A stretch of DNA of 64,000 nucleotides from NCBI RefSeq assembly GCF_013178945.1, contig NZ_JABFDM010000011.1:124001-188000 (forward strand). The letters are read 5' to 3'. Below, piece after piece: positions 1 through 7,900 of the stretch. The stretch comes from Bradyrhizobium aeschynomenes (GTDB lineage: Bacteria > Pseudomonadota > Alphaproteobacteria > Rhizobiales > Xanthobacteraceae). The position numbers were made by a program, and so were the translations under genes. The notes beneath the pieces were generated by a model. That model ran no database searches. It was not told the DNA's origin and saw only the letters and a program-made list of their open reading frames with translations. The first letter of the stretch is position 1. Each line of letters opens with the position of its first letter.

Positions 1-9
1 AGCTCCTCC

Positions 10-972
10 ATGCCGGATCCCATGCGCAGCTACCTCGATTTCGAAAAGCCCGTTGCCGAGCTCGATTCCAAGGTCGACGAACTCCGGGCGATGGCCGCCT
101 CCGGCGCCGACATCGGCGAGGAGGTCGGCCGGATCGAGGAGAAGGCCGGCCAGGCGCTGGCCGAGCTCTATGCCAATCTGACGCCGTGGCAGAAGACCAT
201 GGTCGCGCGCCACCCGCAGCGGCCGCACTTCACCGATTTCGTGGGCGGGCTGATCACCGAATTCACCCCGCTCGCCGGCGACCGCAAGTTCGGCGAGGAC
301 GCCGCTCTGCTCGGCGGCTTCGGCCGCTTTCGCGGCGAGCCGATCTGCGTGATGGGCCAGGAAAAGGGCGCGACCACCGAATCCCGCCTCAAGCACAATT
401 TCGGCATGGCCCGCCCGGAGGGCTACCGCAAGGCCGTCCGACTGATGGAGATGGCCGAGCGCTTCGGCATCCCCGTGCTGTCGCTGGTCGATTCCGCCGG
501 CGCCTATCCGGGGATCGGCGCCGAGGAGCGCGGCCAGGCCGAGGCCATCGCCCGCTCGACCGATGCCTGTCTGGCGCTGGGCGTGCCGAACGTTGCCATC
601 ATCACCGGCGAGGGCATGTCGGGCGGCGCCATCGCGCTGACCACCGCCAACCGGGTGCTGATGCTGGAGCACGCGATCTACAGCGTGATCTCGCCGGAAG
701 CCGCCTCCTCGATCCTCTGGCGCGACGGCACCAAGGCCCAGGAAGCCGCCAACAGCATGAAGATCACGGCGCAGGACATGCTCCGCTTCGGCGTGGTCGA
801 CACCATCCTCAAGGAGCCCGTCGGCGGCGCTCACCGCGATCCCGCGGCGATGATCGCCGCCACCGGCGAGGCCATCGCCTTGGCGTTCGACGAGTTGAAG
901 GGCCTCGATGCCGACGCCATCCGCAAGCAGCGGCGGCAGAAGTTCATCGAGATCGGCCGCAAGCTCGGCTGA
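10..972 (+). CDS. accA: Acetyl-CoA carboxylase carboxyltransferase subunit alpha
   Basis: AccA pairs with AccD to move the carboxyl group from carboxybiotin-BCCP to acetyl-CoA, giving malonyl-CoA for fatty acid synthesis in the cytoplasm. The 320-residue length is normal for the family. Family landmarks are visible: the GGFGRFRGEPICVMGQEKG stretch (about residues 102-120), NFGMARPEGYRKA (130-142), the VDSAGAYPGIGAEERGQ segment (160-175) and GEGMSGGAIAL (200-210), which form the carboxyltransferase crotonase fold. The first ATG at 10 is preceded by agctcctcc, which is not a good ribosome site; ATG at 22 (MRSYLDFEK) is an alternative and the residues between are few. The window starts only nine bases upstream, so the promoter is not visible. 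The 258 bases that follow hold no gene I can support. Confidence 0.97.
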   Translation: MPDPMRSYLDFEKPVAELDSKVDELRAMAASGADIGEEVGRIEEKAGQALAELYANLTPWQKTMVARHPQRPHFTDFVGGLITEFTPLAGDRKFGEDAALLGGFGRFRGEPICVMGQEKGATTESRLKHNFGMARPEGYRKAVRLMEMAERFGIPVLSLVDSAGAYPGIGAEERGQAEAIARSTDACLALGVPNVAIITGEGMSGGAIALTTANRVLMLEHAIYSVISPEAASSILWRDGTKAQEAANSMKITAQDMLRFGVVDTILKEPVGGAHRDPAAMIAATGEAIALAFDELKGLDADAIRKQRRQKFIEIGRKLG

Positions 973-1230
973 ACGGGCCTGCGCACGGCCTTGGCCGCTC
1001 GCGGTTTTGTGAGTCTTTCCAGCCGTTTGGCCGTATTTCGGCCCCGCCAAGGGGGTCTGTTGTTTAGGACTTGTTGACCAAACGGGCCAGGGGCTCGCGA
1101 CACCGCCGGACCGCGGGTTGCGGCGCTCGGGGCCAAAGGCTACAATTTTAATCAATGGTTTGACGGCATGACGCGCAGTCGGCCCGGGACCCGTCCAGCT
1201 TCCCGGCCGATCTGGTAAGACGAGAGTGGG

Positions 1231-2736
1231 GTGTCGCGACATGCTGGGTTTGCGGGGAGCTTTGCCTTGATCAACCGCGCTTTCGTCCGGGTTCTGATGA
1301 CCTCGGCGGCGTTGGCCGCCGGCGCGCTGCTGACCGGTTGCAACAGCGATCAGGTCGCGCTCGCCACCAGCGCCAAAGCCAATCAGCCGGTGCCACCCAA
1401 GCTCGTCGCCACGATCAATGAGAAGGACATGGACACGCAGTCGCCGATCCTGGTGCGCGTGTTCAAGCAGGAGGCTGAGCTCGAGGTCTGGAAGCAGGAC
1501 CGCTCCGGCAAGTTCGCGCTCCTCAAGACCTATCCGATCTGCCGCTGGTCGGGCGATCTCGGACCGAAGGTGCGCGAGGGCGACCGTCAGGCGCCGGAGG
1601 GCTTCTACTCGATCAATCCGAGCCAGATGAATCCGCAATCGGCGTATTATCTGTCGTTCAACACCGGCTATCCCAACGCGTTCGACAAGGCGCTCGGCCG
1701 CACCGGCTCGCAGCTGATGGTGCACGGCGACTGTTCCTCGCGCGGCTGCTTCGCGATGACCGACGAGCAGATCGCCGAGATCTACGCGCTCGGCCGCGAG
1801 TCGTTCTTCGGCGGCCAGCGCGCCTTCCAGTTCCAGGCCTATCCGTTCCGGATGACGCCGGTGAACATGGCGCGACACCGCAACAATCCGAACATGCCGT
1901 TCTGGCGCATGATCAAGGAAGGCTATGACGCCTTCGAGGTCACCCGGCAGGAGCCGAAGGTCGACTTCTGCGAGAAGAAGTACGTCTTCAACGCCCAGAA
2001 GCCGCCGGGCGCGACCCGCGATCTGGTGTTCGACGCCGCCGCCAAGTGCCCGGCCTATGTGGTGCCCGACGAAATCACGACGGCCGTGCGCGAGAAGCAG
2101 CAGGCGGACGAGGCCGAATACGCCAAGCTCGTCGCCAAGGGGACGCCGGTCGCCAAGCTGAACACCGGCATCGACGGCGGCATGAATCCCGTGTTCGCCA
2201 ACCGCGTGCCGGGCGCCTCCACCGGCCTGTCCGATTCCGGCGAAGCGCCGGGCCTGTCGCTCGCCAACTTCTCGCCCGCGCCGGGCACGATCCCGGGTCA
2301 CGTCAACCCGCCGCGCGCACCGGGCGCCGATGAGGTCGCCGCGATCCCGGCCAGCGCCGCCCCGGCGCCGGTCGCAGCGCCCGCCACCCGCGTCGCGGCC
2401 GTGGCCGCCCCGGAGAAGCCGAGCTTCATGTCCAGCCTCGCCCGCAAGGTCGGGATCGGCGGCTCCAACGAGACCACGGCGACGACGAAGCCGACCGAGA
2501 GCAAGACCGCCGAGGCCAAGCCCGCGCCGAAGCCGGTCGCCGTCGCCAAGCCGGCCGAGACCAAGCAGGCCGAGACCAAGCAGGCCGCCGCGCGGCCGCC
2601 GTTCAAGCCCGCCGCAGCCAGCGCGCCGGCGGCGACCGCCTCCGCGCCAGTGCAGACCCAGACCGCGCTGGTCTCCGGCGCCGTTCCGGTGCTGCAGTCG
2701 AACTCGTTCGACAGCCGGTTCGCCGGGTTCAAGTAG
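1231..2736 (+). CDS. YafK/ErfK-type L,D-transpeptidase lipoprotein
   Basis: Predicted murein L,D-transpeptidase-family enzyme anchored in the envelope. A hydrophobic stretch (about residues 20-34) ends in a lipobox LLTGC with Cys37, so lipoprotein processing is likely. The catalytic domain spans about residues 70-230 and carries LMVHGDCSSRGCFAM, with His165 and the presumed nucleophile Cys173, the YafK/YkuD signature. After about residue 290 the protein becomes an Ala/Pro/Lys-rich tail with near-repeats of AETKQ, a probable wall-spanning or disordered region with no recognised fold. The start is uncertain: GTG 1231 is used here, but TTG 1267 also keeps the signal sequence. In E. coli YafK-family members the activity includes cleavage of the lipoprotein-peptidoglycan link, so transpeptidase or amidase function is inferred from family only. 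Confidence 0.88.
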   Translation: MSRHAGFAGSFALINRAFVRVLMTSAALAAGALLTGCNSDQVALATSAKANQPVPPKLVATINEKDMDTQSPILVRVFKQEAELEVWKQDRSGKFALLKTYPICRWSGDLGPKVREGDRQAPEGFYSINPSQMNPQSAYYLSFNTGYPNAFDKALGRTGSQLMVHGDCSSRGCFAMTDEQIAEIYALGRESFFGGQRAFQFQAYPFRMTPVNMARHRNNPNMPFWRMIKEGYDAFEVTRQEPKVDFCEKKYVFNAQKPPGATRDLVFDAAAKCPAYVVPDEITTAVREKQQADEAEYAKLVAKGTPVAKLNTGIDGGMNPVFANRVPGASTGLSDSGEAPGLSLANFSPAPGTIPGHVNPPRAPGADEVAAIPASAAPAPVAAPATRVAAVAAPEKPSFMSSLARKVGIGGSNETTATTKPTESKTAEAKPAPKPVAVAKPAETKQAETKQAAARPPFKPAAASAPAATASAPVQTQTALVSGAVPVLQSNSFDSRFAGFK

Positions 2737-2812
2737 GCCGGCAATCGCGGGACCTGCGGGCGGCGCGCTGCCTCGCAGGGCTGATGTTTGACGACAATGA
2801 CGCCACATGCTC

Positions 2813-3043
2813 GCTGCCACCCTCCCCTGGAGGGGCTATCGCATATGGCGATCGATGTTTTGCGCCCATCTCCCTCCGCGTCGTCATGGCCGGGCTTGTC
2901 CCGGCCATCCACGTCGTCCAGCATGCTGAGAACGACGTCATGCCCGGGACGGAGCCCGGGCATGACGATGTGGAGACGGTTTCGCGACACACTCAGATTG
3001 ACCATATGCGATAGCCCTGCCCTGGAGGGGGAGGGTGAGCAGC
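2813..3043. repeat. MITE-like composite element with inverted ends and an internal palindrome pair
   Basis: The two ends are inverted copies. The left arm (about 2813-2848) runs GCTGC, CACCCTCCCC, a GG-rich step and GCTATCGCATATGG. The right arm (3002-3043) is its reverse complement with a short insertion in the CTCC-rich part. The 14-base GCTATCGCATATGG at 2835-2848 is matched exactly in reverse at 3002-3015. Inside lie two back-to-back hairpins of the family with cores GCCGGGCTTGTCCCGGC and CCCGGGACGGAGCCCGGG (about 2884-2975). No coding potential is evident. The nested layout suggests one repeat family inserted in another. Confidence 0.7.
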
Positions 3044-3145
3044 GCATCGGCGGCGCTGGCGTGGACAACGGTCTCAGACTGCATTCTCGGACATGCGTCT
3101 CTGTCCTCGCGGCGCCCCATGGCGTCCGAGTGATGCATCGTTTTC

Positions 3146-3540
3146 ACCCTCTCCAAACCGAGGGTGCAGGGAAGGCCGGGCCTCGACTGAGGCCCGTGGC
3201 CCGCCTGCGAAAAAAATGCAGGCGGCAGGTACCACAGGTCCAGCCGGAACGACCCGGCCCTCCCTGCGCGATGGTTTGAACGGCTGCTTCGCGATCTCCC
3301 TGGGGACCGGGCTTTCTTGCCCCCATCACCGGCGAGATGCGCGAGGCATCATCGGCCGGCTTGACCTCAGCATCGGGAGGCCAGGACCACGCGACTTGAC
3401 CGTACGGGCCGATGTTGTTCGTCCGCGCGACTGCTCACGCTGCAAACCGGCCCGCCCACCACATCCCGCACTCCACGCTTCGTGACGACCGCGCAGCGCC
3501 CCTCGTCGATGAGGCGGGATGCCGGGAGAAGATCATGAAA
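3146..3540. repeat. Dispersed structured intergenic element, copy 1
   Basis: Homologous along its whole length to 58371-58752 in the same orientation. The first 125 bases fold well: hairpin I ACCCTC/GAGGGT (3146-3151 with 3160-3165), a long stem GCAGGGAAGGCCGGG (3166-3180) with CCCGGCCCTCCCTGC (3253-3267, one mismatch), and inside it hairpin II GGGCCTC/GAGGCCC (3178-3195) and hairpin III CCGCCTGC/GCAGGCGG (3201-3225) with an A-rich loop. The rest is conserved but less obviously structured. Length differences between copies fall in loops and are not multiples of three, which argues against a protein. Homology fades near 3530-3540. The remaining bases up to 3770 hold no gene I can support. Confidence 0.8.
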
Positions 3541-3770
3541 TTCCGAAAACGCGAAGCGGAATATTTTCGTCCGGGGGACTGGACAGCCCAAATCAGCTTG
3601 AATGCGCAGCCGAAATCAATTTCTGCGCGCAGGCTTTTTTCCGGCGGGTTCGATCCGTGGCTACGCCTGCCGAACGCGAGAGGACGCACCCAGTCGCCCG
3701 ACGGGTCGCGGACCGAGCGTCGCATCCGCGACGCGCCGCGGCCGGCCGGGCCGGTTGACGGCAGGCACAT

Positions 3771-3793
3771 CATGTAATATCGAAAGTTACATG
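3771..3793. promoter_or_regulatory. Palindromic operator candidate over the Rrf2 gene start
   Basis: CATGTAA, nine bases, TTACATG: perfect seven-base arms, and the right arm includes the ATG of the Rrf2-family gene. TTGACG at 3755-3760 and TAATAT at 3775-3780 could be -35 and -10 elements, though the 14-base spacing is short. The position would suit autorepression. This is inference from symmetry and position. Confidence 0.55.
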
Positions 3794-4255
3794 AGACCCA
3801 ACAGCCAGCTGTCCGGCATCCTTCACGTCCTGCTCCACATGGCGGAGCACGACGGCCCGGTGACCTCCGAGGCCCTCGCACTGATGATGCAGACCAATCC
3901 GGTCGTGATCCGCAGAACCATGGCCGGACTCCGGGACAGCGGCTATGTGCGCTCCGACAAGGGACATGGCGGCGGATGGACGCTCGCCTGCGATCTGGCC
4001 ACCGTCAGCCTGCGCGACATCTACGATTCCCTCGGACGGCCATCGCTGTTCGCGATCGGCAATCGAACCGAGCATCCGGACTGCCTCGTCGAACAGGCCG
4101 TCAACGCGGCGCTCGACACCTCCATCCAGGCTGCGGAGGCGCTGCTGCTGGCCCGTCTCGGCGCCATCACGCTCGCGGCCCTGAGCGCTGATTTCCACGC
4201 CCGCCTCGAACGCCGAAAGCGGCCTCGCAAAGGAGACGTTTGTCATGACGGCTGA
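3791..4255 (+). CDS. Rrf2-family transcriptional regulator (YwnA-like)
   Basis: A 154-residue winged-helix protein. The N-terminal half matches Rrf2 regulators: SGILHVLLHMAEHDGPVTSEALA, then NPVVIRRTMAGLRDSGYVRS as recognition helix, then the wing KGHGGGWTLA. It lacks the three clustered cysteines that bind the Fe-S cluster in IscR and NsrR; its cysteines are scattered (in LACDL, HPDCLVE and near the C-terminus), so it more likely senses something else, as YwnA-type members do. The start at 3791 is chosen because the Rrf2 fold begins at once and a palindrome covers it. It overlaps the next methyltransferase gene by eleven bases, so the two are almost certainly co-transcribed, and the methyltransferase may be its target or effector partner. 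Confidence 0.88.
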   Translation: MRPNSQLSGILHVLLHMAEHDGPVTSEALALMMQTNPVVIRRTMAGLRDSGYVRSDKGHGGGWTLACDLATVSLRDIYDSLGRPSLFAIGNRTEHPDCLVEQAVNAALDTSIQAAEALLLARLGAITLAALSADFHARLERRKRPRKGDVCHDG

Positions 4256-4970
4256 CATCACCGACGGCGCCCGACAGTTCATCCGCGCGTTTTCCGATCC
4301 CGAATTCGTCGCACGCTACACCGACGGACCACGGCGCTTCGTGCCCGGGCTCGATGGGCTGCATCGGATGACGGCCATCCTGCTTGCCGAACGGGCGCCC
4401 AAACATGCGAAGGTGCTCGTGCTGGGCGCGGGTGGCGGGCTCGAGCTCAGTGCGTTGGCCGATGCCCACCCGTCCTGGACATTCGTCGGCGTCGATCCGT
4501 CGCCGCAGATGCTGCAACTCGCCGAACGTACGCTCGGCGCGCGGATGAGCCGGGTCGACTTGATCGAAGGCACCATCGACGATGCGCCGGCCGGCCCGTT
4601 TGACGCGGCGACCTGCTTGCTGACGCTCCACTTTCTTCCGGCGCCGGAGCGTTTGCGGACGGTGCGCGCCGTGCACGACCGGCTCCGCCCAGGCGCGTCG
4701 TTCGTGGTTGCCCATGGCTGCCTGCCCAGGGAGCCGAGCGAGAGGGCGCTTTGGCTCGATCGCTATGCGGCCTATGCCGTTGCCTCCGGCGTCGCCGCCG
4801 AGCAGGCCATTTCGATGCGCGCGACCATCGAGGCCAGCACCAACATGCTCAGCCCCGACGAGGATGGAGCGGTCCTGCGCGACGGCGGCTTCCGCGACAG
4901 CCGCCCGTTCTTTTCTGCGCTGACCTGGCATGGCTGGGTCGGTCACGCCGGGAGCGAGAATCTTGCGTGA
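4245..4970 (+). CDS. Class I SAM-dependent methyltransferase
   Basis: A 241-residue Rossmann-fold methyltransferase. Motif I is VLVLGAGGGLE (residues 57-67), and the acidic residue of motif II is in VGVDPS (Asp84). DAATCLLTLHFLP is a motif IV-like strand, followed by the typical RLRPGASFVVAHG. Overall it resembles the CmoA/UbiE-like group, but I cannot name a substrate. AAAGGAGACG stands seven to eight bases before the ATG, inside the end of the Rrf2 gene, supporting this start and translational coupling. The pairing with an Rrf2 regulator suggests an inducible modifying or detoxifying role, which is inference. Confidence 0.88.
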   Translation: MTADITDGARQFIRAFSDPEFVARYTDGPRRFVPGLDGLHRMTAILLAERAPKHAKVLVLGAGGGLELSALADAHPSWTFVGVDPSPQMLQLAERTLGARMSRVDLIEGTIDDAPAGPFDAATCLLTLHFLPAPERLRTVRAVHDRLRPGASFVVAHGCLPREPSERALWLDRYAAYAVASGVAAEQAISMRATIEASTNMLSPDEDGAVLRDGGFRDSRPFFSALTWHGWVGHAGSENLA

Positions 4971-5053
4971 CGCCGCGCACGGAGCGCGCAGCCGGCATCT
5001 GCGACAACGGCGCCGTCACCCGAGGCGAGGTGACGCAACCGAGGAGCAGGACC

Positions 5054-6367
5054 ATGGGATTTTGGGATGATGTGACCGATGCCGTCAGTTCGGTCGTGGA
5101 TGACGTGAAGGATGTGGCGGGCGATGTGGCCGGTGCCGTGGGTGGCGCGGTCGGCGCCGTGGTCGACACGGTGGAGCATGTGGCCGGCGATGCCGCGCAT
5201 GCGGTGGGCAGCGTCGTGCACGGACTCGGCGAACTCGGCGGCGAGGCGATCCACACCGTGGGCGGTGTGCTCGGCGCAGTCGGGCATGGTGTAGAAGCGG
5301 TCGGTGGCGGCCTGCTTCACACCGTCGAGGACGTCGCATCGACCGTGGTCCATGTCGGCGGTGACATCGTTCACACCGGCGTCAACGTCGTCAGCGACGT
5401 CGCGTCCGGCCTCGGCCATCTCGTGCATGGCGACCTCAACGGCGTGATCAACGACGTGCAGCATATCGGCGGCCACATTGTCGATGGCGGGCTGGCGGTC
5501 GTCGGCGACGTGGCACATGGCGCGATCGATGTCGCCGGCGACGTCGTGCACACCGCGGTCGGCGTCGGCGAAGCCGGACTGGAAGCGGCGGGCGCCGTCG
5601 GTCAGGGTGCGCTCGACATGGCCGGCACCATCGTCGGCACGGCTGCCGACGTCGGCGAGCAGGCGCTCGACGCGGCGGGTGCGGTCGTCAAGGGTGGCTT
5701 CGAGGCCGGCGTGGCGGTGGCGGATGGCGCCATCGGTGTCGCCACCGACGCAGCCTCGGCAGCGGGCCACATCATCGGCGGTCCGATCGGCGAAGCGATT
5801 TCGGGCATCGCGCATGGCGCCGATGCGGTCGGCACGGCAGTGGTGGACGGCGTCGGCCACTTCGTCGGCGAGGGCGTCAATGGACTGGCCGAGACCGCGG
5901 GCGACCTGGCCCATTCCGTCGGCCATCAGCTCGAAGCGATCGGCCACGACCTCGGCGCGCTGGTCAACGATCTCAGCCATGGCGATCTCGGCGCTGCGAT
6001 CGGCGACATCTTCAAGCTGGCGCAGGACGGCCTGCGCAGCGACGGCAGCATCGTGATCGGCGCGGGGGATGGCGGCGGCCATGGCGGCTTCTGGGACTCG
6101 ATCGCCTCGGCGATCCAGCAATCGAGCGACAGCCACAGCAGCGAAGGCTCCGGGCTCGGACTCGCCGGACCGCTGCATGGCGAAGGTTCGTCGCACGGTC
6201 CGATCATGGTCGACAATTTCGGCGACCACGGCCACGGCGGCAACACCGGCATCGTTCCGCCGAATTTCGACATCGGTCACGCCGGTGGCGGACACGACGC
6301 CCCGCATGTCGACTACAGCCACGTCGTCCAGATGGACGATTCGCATCACTTCGCGATGCATGGCTGA
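5054..6367 (+). CDS. Val/Gly/Ala/His-rich amphipathic repeat protein of unknown function
   Basis: I do not recognise this 437-residue protein. From residue 6 to about 360 it is a long run of degenerate short repeats built from V, G, A, D and H, such as DVAGDVAGAVGGAVGAVVD and VGDVAHGAIDVAGDVV. Hydrophobic residues recur every three to four positions, as in surface-binding amphipathic helices. It has only one Arg, three Lys and no Cys, but many Asp, Glu and His, so it is strongly acidic. The C-terminal 90 residues are Gly/His/Ser-rich (DHGHGG, DDSHHFAMHG), possibly metal-binding. No signal peptide or strong membrane segment is seen. GAGGAGCAGG precedes the ATG at good spacing. The gene follows the methyltransferase by 83 bases and may belong to the Rrf2 operon. 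A coding origin is supported by the ribosome site and the repeat pattern; function is unknown. Confidence 0.75.
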   Translation: MGFWDDVTDAVSSVVDDVKDVAGDVAGAVGGAVGAVVDTVEHVAGDAAHAVGSVVHGLGELGGEAIHTVGGVLGAVGHGVEAVGGGLLHTVEDVASTVVHVGGDIVHTGVNVVSDVASGLGHLVHGDLNGVINDVQHIGGHIVDGGLAVVGDVAHGAIDVAGDVVHTAVGVGEAGLEAAGAVGQGALDMAGTIVGTAADVGEQALDAAGAVVKGGFEAGVAVADGAIGVATDAASAAGHIIGGPIGEAISGIAHGADAVGTAVVDGVGHFVGEGVNGLAETAGDLAHSVGHQLEAIGHDLGALVNDLSHGDLGAAIGDIFKLAQDGLRSDGSIVIGAGDGGGHGGFWDSIASAIQQSSDSHSSEGSGLGLAGPLHGEGSSHGPIMVDNFGDHGHGGNTGIVPPNFDIGHAGGGHDAPHVDYSHVVQMDDSHHFAMHG

Positions 6368-6382
6368 GGCTGCCGGCACGGC

Positions 6383-6409
6383 GACCCGCGGTGCGGATCA
6401 CCGCGGGTC
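6383..6409. terminator. Hairpin between convergent genes
   Basis: GACCCGCGGTG, CGGAT, CACCGCGGGTC: a perfect eleven-base stem with a five-base loop, sixteen bases after the stop of the repeat protein and just beyond the stop of the convergent membrane gene. There is no clear T-run, so termination is inferred from position and stability. Confidence 0.6.
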
Positions 6410-6430
6410 GTTCGTCGCCGGTCCTCAAGC

Positions 6431-7318
6431 TCAGCGCAGCGCGGCCGGCTGGATGATGGCGGACGGCGCAGCGGCCTGCACGCGATCGATCGGCCGATGA
6501 TCGTTCATCGCCGACAGCGCGCACAGCGCCAGCGAGCCCCAGACCGCGGCGCTGAAATACAGCGACATCCAGGCGATCTCCTCCTTCCAGTGCTCGAATT
6601 CGTGGGTGACCGTCCACTGCGTGGCGCAATCACGCAAGCCGACCAGGGGATGCAGCAACGGCTTGCCGGCGGCGCGCTCGATGCGCCAGCGCTTCACATA
6701 CATCGGCACGTCGACCACGACGAGGAAGGCGAGATAACAGGCGATGCCGATCAGGCCTGCGATCAAGAGCCCGCGCACCAGTCCGTCGAACTCCGGCAGC
6801 AGACGGCCGAGGCCGATGCCGACGAACAGGAAGGCCACCGCCCACAGCGAATTCTCGATCGCGTTGTAGAGGAAGTTCTTGGTGACGACGGCGTACCAGG
6901 AGCAGATCTCGGCCACGACGATGATCGGGACGATCAGGCGCGCCATGTTGACGGCGGTTTCAGCATCCGCGATGGCGCCGAGCTGAGCCAGGATGATCGC
7001 CCATTGCGCGGCGAAGGCGATCTCGGCGATGGTCGCGACGGTGCGGCCGACGAATACGCTCGACAGCCAGCTGTCGACCAGGCAGATGCGCTGCACGTCC
7101 GCACGCGGCAGCACCGAGCGGAAGGCGCAGCCGAACACATAGGCCGCCGACAGCGCCAGCATCTGGCCGGTCTCCGGCGACTGGCCGACGGCGACGCTGC
7201 CGCCATGCAGCTGGCGATACAGGATGAACCAGAACACGATGTTGGCGAGGCTGACGAGGGTCAGCATCGCCCACCACAGGGCGACGGGGTTCGACAGGGC
7301 TCGCGACTGCGCACGCAT
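6431..7318 (-). CDS. Multi-pass inner-membrane protein of unknown function
   Basis: A 295-residue protein with about six hydrophobic segments: roughly residues 10-33, 50-65, 85-115, 125-140, 152-170 and 185-205, plus one near 265-280 (SLYFSAAVWGSLALCALSAM). A basic loop KRWRIERAAGK follows the sixth. I see no transporter or enzyme signature. The ATG at 7318 is chosen because TTGGAG lies eight bases upstream; a TTG twelve bases earlier would add four residues. The gene is transcribed toward the repeat-protein gene and away from the MHYT gene, so it appears to be a single-gene unit. Confidence 0.78.
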   Translation of the reverse strand: MRAQSRALSNPVALWWAMLTLVSLANIVFWFILYRQLHGGSVAVGQSPETGQMLALSAAYVFGCAFRSVLPRADVQRICLVDSWLSSVFVGRTVATIAEIAFAAQWAIILAQLGAIADAETAVNMARLIVPIIVVAEICSWYAVVTKNFLYNAIENSLWAVAFLFVGIGLGRLLPEFDGLVRGLLIAGLIGIACYLAFLVVVDVPMYVKRWRIERAAGKPLLHPLVGLRDCATQWTVTHEFEHWKEEIAWMSLYFSAAVWGSLALCALSAMNDHRPIDRVQAAAPSAIIQPAALR

Positions 7319-7900
7319 CCGGCACTCCAATTTTCATGTGACTGACATCGGATCGTATTAATTCCGTCACGGAGCGGCAACCCGTTCCGGCCCGGGGGGT
7401 TCACAAAAGCGCGTGCGGCGCGGGCGGCTGCGGCCGAGGGGGGCGGGGCAGCGGGGCAAACCAACGGAGCGTGCCTGGCGCTCACGGGCCGCATGGTCCC
7501 GGTGAGGCGAAGCCTCGTCCGGAGACGCGCCGCGCGCTGGCAGCATTCACGACAGCGAGATCACCACCGTCGGCTTCTACGAGGCACCTTGCCGCCGCTC
7601 GTCACCGACAAGGCCGTTGCCGCGCCATGTAGCCAGCGAATAGCAGGCCGGTTCCAGCTCGGCACAGAGTGACACGCCACGTTGGTATTTTCGTCACGAT
7701 GTCCCCGGTTCCTTCTGGGAACCAGAAGACCATCGCGCCGCCCTTAATCATCGGCTTCCAGACCTCATGCATGACTTGGTGCGTGATTTGGCGCGGGCAG
7801 ATGTGCTGCCCCGCGTTGACGCTTCGCTAACCGCGATTCCTGCCGACCAAAACGCCGCGCGCCACGGATCGTAGCTGGCCCGCGTGAGGGTTCATTGCCG
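7319..7900. other. 582-base gene-free region
   Basis: This separates the divergent membrane-protein and MHYT-GGDEF-EAL genes and must hold both promoters. The first 40 bases are relatively AT-rich (around CGTATTAATTCCG). GGTTCC, TTCTG, GGAACC at 7707-7723 is a small perfect hairpin. I find no credible gene, tRNA or repeat in the rest. Confidence 0.5.

Noticed and set aside
2298..3068. A 256-codon minus-strand frame spanning the end of the L,D-transpeptidase gene and the composite repeat
   Set aside because: It is half antisense of a low-complexity tail and half palindromic repeat, with no domain.
3093..3485. A 130-codon open frame inside the dispersed element
   Set aside because: The second copy carries one-base length changes that break the frame, and conservation follows hairpins. 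I treat it as non-coding.
4943..6379. A 478-codon open frame on the minus strand across the repeat-protein gene
   Set aside because: It is rich in Arg, His and Asp of no known pattern, has no ribosome site, and overlaps fully with a plus-strand gene that has a strong one. High GC and the DNA repeats keep the opposite frame open.
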